Source of the DNA: Prunus persica | Lineage: Eukaryota; Streptophyta; Magnoliopsida; Rosales; Rosaceae | NCBI RefSeq assembly: GCF_000346465.2 | Contig: NC_034012.1 | Span: 20,603,567-20,667,566, forward strand | Length of the DNA: 64,000 bases | Reading direction: 5' to 3' | In this document: one piece after another, positions 25,941-34,446 of the stretch | Numbering within the stretch: the first letter of the stretch is position 1 | Layout of the letters: each line of letters starts with the position of its first letter | The notes under the pieces: generated by a model | What the model was told of the DNA's origin: nothing | Databases searched by the model: none | Seen by the model: the letters and a program-made list of their open reading frames with translations, nothing else | Made by a program: the position numbers and the translations under genes

Positions 25941-26768
25941 ATGTCAGATACACTTGCTGAGATAGGCCAAAGACTTGAACGGTTAAAGAGCAACACTTTT
26001 GAGAATTCTATATCAGCTAGTGCCCATACTAGCAGTGTAGAAGAGGACAATAGTTCTTCTACCCCAACGAGTGTAGATTCTTTCGATAACTCTAATTCTG
26101 ACAGAGAAGAAGAGATGGCTGTCAATAACGATGACAACCGAGCTTTGGAAGATTATGCTCAACCGGTTATACCAAATTCCCCTTCGTGCATCTTGCTGCC
26201 TAGTGAAGCTAGAAATTATGATCTCAAATCTTCACATTTTCACATGCTTCCTTCTTTTTATGGTTTACCTAACGAAGATCCATTAGCCCATATTAAGGAA
26301 TTCTACAATGTTGTGAGTGGTTTACCTTTGCAGGGAGTGACTGAAGCAAATCTGAGGATGAGGGTTTTTCCTTATACATTGAAAGATAGAGCAAAGGGTT
26401 GGCTAATGACTTTAGCACCTGGTTCGCTCACCACTTGGGATGCCATAGCTAAGAAATTTTTGGAGAAGTTCTTCTCTACTCAAAAGACAGCTACTTTGAG
26501 AGGGCAAATCTTTAACTTTAAACAAGATGATGGAGAACCTTTCAATGAATGTTGGGAGCGTTTCAAAGGGCTGTTGCTGCAATGTCCACATCATGGGTTA
26601 CCTCTTTACTTACAAATGCAAATTTTTTATGATGGACTAACCCAAACATGTCAATCGACTGTTGATAATGCAGCAGGTGGAGCTTTGAAAAAAAAAAATG
26701 CTCAAGAGTCATATAACATTTATGAGATGTTGGGATCTAATGCTCAACACAAAGATACAAAGAGGTAA
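25941..26768 (+). CDS. Gag, matrix/capsid part (frame-truncated)
   Basis: 275 codons from the first ATG after the primer site (96 bp of leader). The product is the structural Gag protein that assembles the cytoplasmic particle. An acidic, serine-rich N-terminal part (about residues 1-70) is followed by the retrotransposon Gag capsid domain (about 85-250), with 'FHMLPSFYGLPNEDPLAHI', 'LKDRAKGWL', 'TWDAIAKKFLEKFF' and 'FNECWERFKGLL', typical of plant gypsy Gag. The frame ends at a TAA at 26766. Homology continues in the next frame from about 26762 ('GKRVGVYEM'), so a net one-base change near 26755-26765 has cut Gag off from its zinc knuckle. An A-run at 26686-26697 is close by, but the protein still reads sensibly after it, so the break is downstream of it. 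Confidence 0.88.
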   Translation: MSDTLAEIGQRLERLKSNTFENSISASAHTSSVEEDNSSSTPTSVDSFDNSNSDREEEMAVNNDDNRALEDYAQPVIPNSPSCILLPSEARNYDLKSSHFHMLPSFYGLPNEDPLAHIKEFYNVVSGLPLQGVTEANLRMRVFPYTLKDRAKGWLMTLAPGSLTTWDAIAKKFLEKFFSTQKTATLRGQIFNFKQDDGEPFNECWERFKGLLLQCPHHGLPLYLQMQIFYDGLTQTCQSTVDNAAGGALKKKNAQESYNIYEMLGSNAQHKDTKR

Positions 26769-29700
26769 ACGAGTTGGAGTGTATGAAATGAGTTCTAATA
26801 ATGATCTTGCCTTGCAGGTGGCTAGTTTGGAAAAGAAGCTCGATTCTATGATCAATATGGTGCCTAAGATAGCTGAGGTGTGTGCCATTTGCAACATACC
26901 AGGTCATCCAACTTATCAATGCTCTGCTAGTTCGGCTTATCCCGAATTTGTTCAAGAGCAAGTGAATCTCATGAATTCTTACAATCAGAGGCCGAGGAAT
27001 GACCCGTTCTCTAATACATATAACCCTGGTTGGAGAGATCATCCCAATCTCTCATGGAAGAATAACAATCAATTTCAAAATTTCCAACCAAAGCCTGCCA
27101 CTACGCTTGAAGATACTGTCAAAATGCTAGCTCAAAACACCGTCCAATTCCAGCAAACTACCAATAGTACTCTCCAACAACATTCAGCTGCTCTAACCAA
27201 AATGGAGACACAATTAGGTCAGATTGCTGATGCTTTGAGTCAAAGAGAACCCGGAAAATTTCCAAGCCAACCGGTGATACTTCAAAGGAACCAAGAGCAA
27301 GCCAAAGCGGTCATAACACTTAGAAGTGGTAAGGTTATTAATAATGGAGTTGGCAATGAAGTTACTAATGAATCTGATCATGTGAATGCAGGTCCTACTC
27401 AAGAAGAGAATGAGAAACCGAATGACGATCCAAGCAATGCCACTTCTTCGTTTGAAGCTCCAAATTTTCACAAGGCTGAAAAACCTTACTCTCCACCCAT
27501 CCCATTTCCGGGAAGACTTGCCAAAAGCAAGCAGGATAAGTCATTTAAAGAAATTTTTGATATATTAAGTAAAGTGAATGTTAATTTACCTTTGCTTGAT
27601 GTCATTAGGAATATGCCAGCGTATGGGAAATTTTTCAAGGAGCTAAACACTTATAAGAGGAAGTATGGACCTAATGAAAAGGTGATGGTGTCTGAAAATA
27701 TGAGTGCTGTGCTTCAAAGAAAGCTCCCACCAAAACTCAAGGATCCGGGCAGTTTTTCTATCAATATCACCATTGGAGACAAGCTAGTTGAAAAGGCTAT
27801 GCTTGACTTGGGAGCTAGCATCAATTTAATGCCTTATTCAGTGTATCTTCAATTGGGTTTGGGGGGTTTGAAGGCAACAACTATTTCATTGCAACTTGCT
27901 GATCGATCAGTGAAATATCCAAGAGGTATAGTGGAAGATATCTTAGTTCAAGTTGACAAACTAATTTTGCCTGCTGATTTTGTAGTGTTGGACATGGAAG
28001 AGGCTCCTCTACATGATCATGAGTTACCTATTTTGCTTGGGAGACCCTTTATGGCCACGGCAAAGACGATCATAGATGTGCAAAATGGTCTCCTCACCAT
28101 GACTGTGCTAGGAGAAACTGTACAATTCAAAGTGTTTGAATCTCTTTCTCACCCTTCTAGTTCATTTGATTGTTGTTCGATTGATGTGCTTGATTCACTT
28201 GTTTTCTCTAAGTTTTTGCTGGCACAATCCAATGATCCATTACAATATGTTTTGAGTCAATCTCAAAATGACTTTGATGAAGAAGTGCTCATGGAGATGG
28301 TGGCTGCCTTGGAAGCATTAAAACAGTATCCCTCTACTTTTTCACCTCTTATAGAGCCATTAGAACCATCTGCCACACATCTGATCCCTTCTATTGTTAA
28401 ACCTCCAAAACTTGACCTTAAACAACTTCCATCACATCTAAAATATGCTTACCTAGCTGAGTTTGAAACTCTCCCAGTTATAATAGCATCTGATCTCACC
28501 CCTTTGGAAGAAGATAAGCTAATTAGGGTGCTAAAAGAGTTCAAATCAGCCATTGGTTGGTCTATTGCAGATATCAAGGGAATAAGCCCTACCATGTGTA
28601 TGCATCGAATTTTATTGGAGGAGGGAGCGAAACCAACTCGTGAACCACAAAGAAGGCTCAATCCACACATGAAGGAAGTAGTGAGAGATGAAGTGCTGAA
28701 GTTGCTAGATGTGGGTATCATATACCCGATTTCTGATAGCAAATGGGTCAGCGCTGTTCACGTAGTGCCTAAGAGGATTGGAATCACAGTGGTAAAAAAT
28801 GAGCATAAAGAGCTTGTTCAAACGAGACCTGCAGCTAGTTGGCGTGTTTGCACCGATTACAGGAAGTTGAATTCAGACACTAGAAAAGATTATTTTCCTA
28901 TGCCTTTTATTGATCAAATGCTTGAGCGATTAGCTGGTCACTCATATTATTGTTTTCTTGATGGATATTCAGGTTATAATCAAATTGTGATTGCTCCGGA
29001 AGATCAAGAGAAGACTACATTCACCTGTCCTTTTGGCACTTTTGCATATAGGAGGATGCCTTTTGGCCTTTGCAATGCCCCAGCAACATTCCAAAGATGT
29101 ATGCTGGCAATCTTTTCAGATATGATTGAGAGATTTATTGAGGTATTCATGGACGATTTTTCAGTTTTTGGTTCTTCTTTTGATAATTGTCTTAACCATC
29201 TCTCTCTAGTGCTTCAAAGATTTCAGGAAACAAATTTGATTCTCAATTGGGAAAAGTGTCAATTTATGGTGAAACAAGGTGTTGTGTTGGGGCATGTAAT
29301 ATCCAACAAGGGTATTGAAGTTGACAAAGCAAAAATTGACATCATCTCAAATATGGCAGCCCCTGCTTCAGTGAAGGGAGTGAGAAGCTTTCTAGGACAT
29401 GCTGGTTTTTATCGTCGTTTCATTAAGGATTTTTCCAAGATCACTCATCCATTGTGCAATCTTTTGGCCAAAGATGTTGTATTTCACTTTGATAAAGATT
29501 GTATGAATGCATTTAATACCTTGAAACGTGAACTAACCTCCGCTCCTATCATTATGGCACCAGATTGGTCTTTGCCTTTTGAGCTAATGTGTGATGCCTC
29601 TGACTATGCTATTGGTGCTGTTTTAGGTCAAAGAGTAAATAAGCTGCCACACGTAATCTACTATGCAAGTCGGACGTTAAACGATGCTCAACTCAATTAC

Positions 29701-29985
29701 TCTACAACTGAGAAGGAGTTGCTTGCTGTTGTGTTTGGTTTAGAGAAATTTCGTTCATATCTTGTTGGCTCTAAAGTTATTGTTTACTCTGATCATGCAG
29801 CTCTTAGGTTTTTGTTGACCAAGAAAGATGCTAAACCACGTTTGATCAGATGGATACTCTTGTTTCAAGAGTTTGACCTAGAAATTCGAGACAAGAAAGG
29901 GAGTGAAAATGTTGTTGCTGATCACTTGTCACGTCTTGTTGATGAAAACCATGGAGATGGACAAATTTTGCCTCTCAACGAATGA
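26698..29985 (+). CDS. Gag C-terminus, protease, reverse transcriptase and RNase H
   Basis: An open frame of 1095 codons; true homology starts near 26762, the first ~21 codons being out-of-frame Gag. Domains in residue numbers of this frame: nucleocapsid zinc knuckle C62-x2-C65-x4-H70-x4-C75; low-complexity linker; retropepsin-type protease with D370-L-G-A-S as active site and 'PILLGRPF' as its C-terminal landmark; reverse transcriptase about 640-870 with the catalytic pair in F-M-D819-D820; RNase H about 955-1080 with D966, E1007, D1032 and D1075 as the likely catalytic set. These enzymes mature the polyprotein and copy genomic RNA into cDNA in the particle. All listed catalytic residues are intact. 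The frame ends at TGA (29983-29985), but the same frame continues with integrase-region homology, so this is a premature stop, not the natural end. Confidence 0.92.
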   Translation: MLKSHITFMRCWDLMLNTKIQRGKRVGVYEMSSNNDLALQVASLEKKLDSMINMVPKIAEVCAICNIPGHPTYQCSASSAYPEFVQEQVNLMNSYNQRPRNDPFSNTYNPGWRDHPNLSWKNNNQFQNFQPKPATTLEDTVKMLAQNTVQFQQTTNSTLQQHSAALTKMETQLGQIADALSQREPGKFPSQPVILQRNQEQAKAVITLRSGKVINNGVGNEVTNESDHVNAGPTQEENEKPNDDPSNATSSFEAPNFHKAEKPYSPPIPFPGRLAKSKQDKSFKEIFDILSKVNVNLPLLDVIRNMPAYGKFFKELNTYKRKYGPNEKVMVSENMSAVLQRKLPPKLKDPGSFSINITIGDKLVEKAMLDLGASINLMPYSVYLQLGLGGLKATTISLQLADRSVKYPRGIVEDILVQVDKLILPADFVVLDMEEAPLHDHELPILLGRPFMATAKTIIDVQNGLLTMTVLGETVQFKVFESLSHPSSSFDCCSIDVLDSLVFSKFLLAQSNDPLQYVLSQSQNDFDEEVLMEMVAALEALKQYPSTFSPLIEPLEPSATHLIPSIVKPPKLDLKQLPSHLKYAYLAEFETLPVIIASDLTPLEEDKLIRVLKEFKSAIGWSIADIKGISPTMCMHRILLEEGAKPTREPQRRLNPHMKEVVRDEVLKLLDVGIIYPISDSKWVSAVHVVPKRIGITVVKNEHKELVQTRPAASWRVCTDYRKLNSDTRKDYFPMPFIDQMLERLAGHSYYCFLDGYSGYNQIVIAPEDQEKTTFTCPFGTFAYRRMPFGLCNAPATFQRCMLAIFSDMIERFIEVFMDDFSVFGSSFDNCLNHLSLVLQRFQETNLILNWEKCQFMVKQGVVLGHVISNKGIEVDKAKIDIISNMAAPASVKGVRSFLGHAGFYRRFIKDFSKITHPLCNLLAKDVVFHFDKDCMNAFNTLKRELTSAPIIMAPDWSLPFELMCDASDYAIGAVLGQRVNKLPHVIYYASRTLNDAQLNYSTTEKELLAVVFGLEKFRSYLVGSKVIVYSDHAALRFLLTKKDAKPRLIRWILLFQEFDLEIRDKKGSENVVADHLSRLVDENHGDGQILPLNE

Positions 29986-30267
29986 TTCCCGGATGAACAA
30001 CTCTTTGTCATTCAAGATAAAGAGCCATGGTATGCTGATTTTGTCAATTATCTTGCTTCTAGTGTAATTAGAGATGATTTGACTTTTCAAGAGAGAGAGA
30101 AGTTCTTTTCAATGGTGAAACACTACATGTGGGATGAGCCCTATTTGTTCAAGTATTGCCCTGACCAAATCATTCGAAGATGTGCTCCAGAGAGTGAGCA
30201 GCAAAGCATACTAACATTCAGTCATGCATTGGGATGCGGAGGTCATTTCAGTGCCAAAAGACAGCTT
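29986..30267 (+). pseudogene. RNase H-integrase linker and integrase zinc-binding start
   Basis: Same frame as the RT/RNase H part, cut off from it by the TGA at 29983. It reads FPDEQLFVIQ and then the integrase N-terminal region, including '[20 protein letters not shown]' and the histidines of the HHCC zinc finger in HALGCGGHF. It runs into TAA just after SAKRQL. The continuation is found one frame over, which fits loss of one base near 30258. The internal ATG at 30079 is not likely to be a real start. Confidence 0.82.
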
Positions 30268-30623
30268 TAAAGGTTTTACAATCTGGTTTCTTTTGGCCTA
30301 CATTGTTTAAAGATGCTTTTGATTTTTGCTCTAAGTGTGATAGGTGTCAGAAAATGGGGAGCATCAGTCGCAGGAACGAAATGCCATTAAACAACATTTT
30401 AGTGGTAGAGCTGTTTGATGTGTGGGGAATTGACTTCATGGGACCATTCCCATCTTCTTTTGGATACATATACATACTAGTGGCAGTAGATTATGTATCA
30501 AAATGGGTTGAGGCAACAGCTACACGAACTAATGATCACAAAGTTGTTTTGAATTTTCTCAAAGATATGATTTTCACTAGGTTAAGTTGTTTTGAATTTT
30601 CTCAAAGATATGATTTTCACTAG
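30258..30623 (+). pseudogene. Integrase, HHCC second half and first part of the catalytic core
   Basis: Frame-shifted continuation. It holds the cysteine pair of the zinc finger (F-C-S-K-C-D-R-C), the linker '[15 protein letters not shown]', and the first core aspartate in W-G-I-D-F-M-G-P-F (codon at 30432). Integrase inserts the cDNA into the host chromosome. The frame is lost at a 43-bp tandem duplication (30541-30583 repeated at 30584-30626): the second copy reads as nonsense ([13 protein letters not shown]) and ends at a stop. Confidence 0.85.
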
Positions 30624-30626
30624 GTT
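30541..30626. repeat. 43-bp tandem duplication inside integrase
   Basis: The text starting 'aagttgttttgaattttc' at 30541 is repeated exactly from 30584. Since 43 is not a multiple of 3, the reading frame shifts. The exact match implies that it arose very recently or is a replication or assembly artefact. Confidence 0.9.
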
Positions 30627-31320
30627 TGGAACTCCGAGAGCTATCATTAGCGATGGTGGCAGTCACTTCTGCAACAAACCTTTCGAGGCATTGATGAAGA
30701 AGTACAACATCACACATAAAGTGGCAACTCCATACCATCCTCAAACCTCTGGACAAGTGGAAATCAGCAATAGAGAAATAAAGAACATCTTGATGAAAAC
30801 CGTCGGCCCTACAAGAACAGCGTACAAGACCCCAATTGGAATGAGCCCTTATCGACTGGTGTTTGGAAAGGCATGTCATCTGCCAATGGAGCTCGAGCAC
30901 CGTGCATATTGGGCCATAAAGAAGTTCAATTTTGATCTCAAAGAAGCTGGTACAGTGAGGAAGTTCCAACTCAATGAGTTGGAAGAGCTCAGAAATGAAT
31001 CATATGAGAATGCAAGGATCTACAAAGAACGAACCAAGCTCTACCATGACAAAGCAATTCTTAGGAAGGAGTTTCAACCAGGTATGAAAGTACTTTTGTA
31101 TGACTCACGTTTGCGACTGTTTCCAGGTAAATTGAAGTCTAGATGGGTTGGACCATTCAAAGTGCTTCAGGTATTTCCCCATGGAGCTATGGAGATAGAA
31201 AACATCAAGAATGGCACCCGTTTTAAGGTCAATGGACAGCGTTTGAAGCCTTATTTGGAGAATGTTTCACAGGAGCAGGTTTATGTCGTTATAGATTCTC
31301 TCGAGTTTATGGCAACTTAG
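30592..31320 (+). pseudogene. Integrase, core second half and C-terminal domain
   Basis: It follows the 43-bp duplication. It holds the second core aspartate in I-I-S-D-G-G-S-H-F (codon at 30652), '[13 protein letters not shown]' with the glutamate (codon at 30760) that completes D,D,E, then '[15 protein letters not shown]' and a C-terminal domain with '[15 protein letters not shown]', a DNA-binding GPF/Y-type module. Between K-T-V-G-P and T-R-T-A-Y-K (about 30805-30820) the tryptophan-containing core segment usual in this family seems to be missing, apparently an in-frame loss of roughly 15 codons. The TAG at 31318 is the natural end of pol. The ATG at 30592 is internal and not a start. Confidence 0.87.
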
Positions 31321-31361
31321 ACACACTAACATGTCTTGCCTAGACATTAAATAAAGCGCTT

Positions 31362-31379
31362 GCTAGGAGGCAACCTAGC
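31362..31379 (+). other. Small hairpin after pol
   Basis: Perfect 6-bp arms GCTAGG and CCTAGC enclose the loop AGGCAA, 42 bases after the pol stop, in the context 'aaagcgctt...'. A similar 'ggaggcaacc' text after pol is, to my knowledge, common in this lineage. Its role is unknown. Confidence 0.55.
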
Positions 31380-31515
31380 TGGGTTTGTGTTCTTTCCTTT
31401 TATTTGTGTTACTTTTTAGTTGTTATTTTATTTCATTCCATACACACTGTGCCAATTTGCATTGCATCCATTCCATTCATTTTTTTAAAAAAGCATCGAG
31501 GACAATGCTTAGTTT

Positions 31516-31528
31516 AGGTTTGGGGGTG
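31516..31528 (+). other. Internal polypurine-like motif
   Basis: AGGTTTGGGGGTG, preceded by 'tcgaggacaatgctt'. It nearly copies the terminal tract at 33064 (AGGTTTGGGGGTA, preceded by 'ctcgaggactagc'). It could be a second plus-strand priming site. Confidence 0.55.
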
Positions 31529-33063
31529 TGGGATTTTCGTTTGTTTTTAGTTCTGGTTGAAGTTTGCTTTTGCTTACTAATGTGAATGTATATGAGGGCT
31601 ATGGTTTACAATGAGGACTACTGTGATGTCATGAAAAAGTTCATATCATATTTTTTTTTTCAAAGCTGTTACTCTTGGAATCATGGTGGTTAAAGTATCA
31701 TGCTCAAATTCTAGAAGAAGAATTGTGGAGACTACCCTAGTGAGTGATTTTGAGCCTATTTACTTCTTTGAGAGGGTTTAAAGTGTTTGTACTCCTATCT
31801 TTTTGCTTCAATGTCATTTCAAATTATCTCATTATTTTTGTTTGATTGAACGCTAAGAATTGTTCGCTTTCGCAGATACCATGTGTTTGGTAACATTCAT
31901 GAATGAACTCATTGAGACGATGTTAGGCTATGCATGTCTTAACCACCAAAAGGCCTAATTTCTTACCTTTATGTGTGTGCCATTACCCCATTTTGAAGCC
32001 AATCATTTTTAGCCATTTTCTTTTCTCACATTTGTTTCCCCATATCCTTTTATCTCAATATGAGATATTTAGCCCATTACAGCTATACCCTATAGTTTGG
32101 GGAATACCAAAGTGATGAAGACAAAGATAATTCGAGCTCTACATCAAGAAAGTGGTATGTACCGAGGTATGTGTGCTGGAATTGTAGAAAAAAAGAAAGA
32201 AAAAAGAAACAAAGTTTTAGAAGAAGAAAAGAAAAGAAAAAGAATCAAAGAGGATGTAATTTCTAAATTCTTCCATTATCGCACGGGTCCTGGATGCCAC
32301 GAACAAACAACAAAGATCAATTCAAGAGGAGAGCTTGCTGCTTTCACAAGGAAGACACTTTGGTATGTCCCAAGCTTTAGTATTTCCTATCCTTTCTTTC
32401 ATAGCCCCTGACCTAAGCCTTACATTACACACCTTGTGAAAGACCTAGCTGATCTTTGGGGATGTATTCATGGGTGCTGCTAAGTATGTGTGCTATCCAT
32501 ATTCTTAGTGTTTAATTCCTTTCATGAGATATGTCCAGAAATTGTGCTTTTATTTCATATTTCATATGTGAGGATTTTGATTCCCTTTTACATAACTTCA
32601 CTCACATATGTTTGAGGAGAGACCACACCTTAGGATCTGAGTGAAAATTTGAGTGATATCTGTGAGGACTAGAGTTGAGGCGATTTCTATCTTTGGCATT
32701 TGAGTATGGTGTCTTTGAAGTCATGGGACATGAAGTAATTATTTTTTTTTTTACACTATACTTATGATATGATTCTTTGAAGTGGCAAACTAGTGGTTCG
32801 AATGTATGACTAAGCTTTCATTGGTTCTTATTAGTTTGCTATAAGTATGCTTTAACCAATTTGCTTGCAAGTATGAAGATGTTTGTGGGAGTCATCACTG
32901 TAAACCCTCAGGAGACACAACTCCTCCTACTAGGGACACCTAGGGGTTTAAAGGCTTGTTGCACATGCACAGTGCAATCATTTAACCTGCAAAAGTGGTC
33001 TAGTTAGATTTTATTGTCTTGTGTGTTTTTAGTTTCAGTTTTGCTCGAGGACTAGCAAAAATC

Positions 33064-33078
33064 AGGTTTGGGGGTATT
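33064..33078 (+). other. Polypurine tract of the Athila-type element
   Basis: AGGTTTGGGGGTATT directly precedes the TG of the 3' LTR. It is the expected plus-strand primer position. Confidence 0.85.
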
Positions 33079-34441
33079 TGATAACTCATATATTTATACA
33101 TTTATACCATCCATTTCTAGTATATTTGTGATGTCTTTGAGTTAAACTTGTTGCGTTTTATCCTATTTTGTGTTAGTATGCAGTTGCATATACTTTAGGA
33201 TCAAGTTGAAGGCAAAAGAAATGAAAACATGCCATTTTTGGAGCTGACCCTTATTCAAACGTGGAAACAAGTTTCGTGACCTGTTTTGAAGTCCAAATAA
33301 AGAATCCAAGGCGAACCTGGCTTGTTTGAAGACTAAGAGCAGAATGGGAAAGCAATGGGGATTTCTAGCCTGATTTGGAGGTGCCAAATAAGGCAAAAAC
33401 GTGCAAAATAAAGGCTGATTCGTTAGGGTATCTTTGGAACATCTTGCAGCCTTGTTTACCCTATAAAAACTTGCCTTTTAGCCACTTTTAAAACCCCTAT
33501 TTATTTTGGACGAATTTCACAACCCTAGACTGACTTCTAGGTTATTCTCTCCTTTCATGTACACTAAAACCCTAGCCGTCCATAGATTTCCACCATCAGG
33601 ACTCAGCGCAAGAGGTGGTTCTTGGAGAAGTTCAACATCAGAATTGGTTCAAGGGTTTCCTCTCATGAATTTATTTTCACTCATGTTGTTTATTTTTGTT
33701 TTAATCTCTTTGAACATGATGTGTAACTAAATTCATAGCTAGGGATTTCGATGTAGCCTTGCAACATTGATCCATGTTTCTAAGTTAAAGTATTCAATTC
33801 ATCAATCTGCTTCTTGTTTCATTCACTGAATCTATTGTTCAATTTGTTTGTCAATTTTAATGTTTGATCACCATTAGGGTTGCCTACAGATTATCTAGAC
33901 AAGGTTATAGTAAACATCATGCTTAATCTTGGTAGACTTGTGAATGAATGAAGAGAATTCTATGCAAACATCATGCCGTGTGTTCTCTTTGGTTCTTTAA
34001 TGTTTTCTTGTATGCTAATGACTCTTAACTTGGAACCAAAGTTGAACATCCCAATTAGGTTGCAGATTAGGAGAATTTGATCAAAACCACACATCATATG
34101 GCTGATCATATATTTGTAAAACGAACTCTGGAAACAGGTTGGTAGTTGAGTACGGTTTAATTTTATAAACATGGAATTAGTTTTGCAATGGTGAATTCGA
34201 AATCCCTAGTCTCATCCCTATTCTTTCTACATCAATATATTATTCACTACTACATTCTTCTTGCATTTTAAGTTATTTTTCATTTACAACACAAAAACTA
34301 CTTTCAAATTATCACTTTCATTTTTAGTTAGGGTTCTTTCAAAACTAGTAATTTATAGAGGTCCAATCGGTCTCTGTGGTTCGACACCCTTACTTGTACC
34401 ATTATACTAACCATATATTTGCACTTGGAAGGAAAATAACA
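33079..34441 (+). repeat. 3' LTR of the Athila-type element
   Basis: 1363 bp, same ends as the 5' LTR. By eye there are nine substitutions and no indels (for example near 33134, 33314, 33538, 33957, 34050, 34073, 34311, 34420 and 34435). The TATA box is at 33462-33469. It is followed directly by the ACCAG duplication. Confidence 0.95.
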
Positions 34442-34446
34442 ACCAG
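34442..34446. repeat. Target-site duplication ACCAG (right)
   Basis: Pairs with 24477-24481. The satellite continues after it in exact phase. Confidence 0.95.

Larger units (their letters stand above)
31321..33063 (+). other. Non-coding 3' spacer of the Athila-type element
   Basis: 1.7 kb between pol and the 3' polypurine tract, where some Athila-type elements carry an env-like frame. I see only short frames. One at 32097-32411 is lysine-rich because of an AAG/AAA run near 32190-32250 and resembles nothing known. Homopolymer runs occur at 31650 and 32740. The region starts with a small hairpin and contains a second polypurine-like motif. Confidence 0.7.
24482..34441 (+). mobile_element. Athila-type Ty3/gypsy LTR retrotransposon, nearly full length
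   Basis: A 9960-bp element inserted in the satellite. Order: 5' LTR, 6-bp spacer, primer site for tRNA-Asp, gag, protease, reverse transcriptase, RNase H, integrase, a 1.7-kb non-coding spacer, polypurine tract, 3' LTR. The D-L-G-A-S protease motif and the tRNA-Asp primer are features I associate with the plant Athila lineage, which is known for residing in pericentromeric satellites. The two LTRs have equal length and about 9 differences by eye (roughly 0.7%). The polyprotein is interrupted by a frameshift at about 26760, a TGA at 29983, a frameshift near 30258 and a 43-bp duplication at 30541-30626. No env-like frame remains. It cannot make a continuous polyprotein as read here. Confidence 0.93.

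Noticed and set aside
26686..26697. Programmed ribosomal frameshift at the A-run in gag.
   Set aside because: The Gag homology continues in the original frame past the A-run (NAQESYNIYEMLGSN), so the frame change happens about 65 bp later, and related elements are generally single-frame.
32097..32411. Env-like protein in the spacer after pol.
   Set aside because: The frame is short and lysine-rich through a purine run. It has no signal peptide or membrane segment and no similarity that I can recognise.
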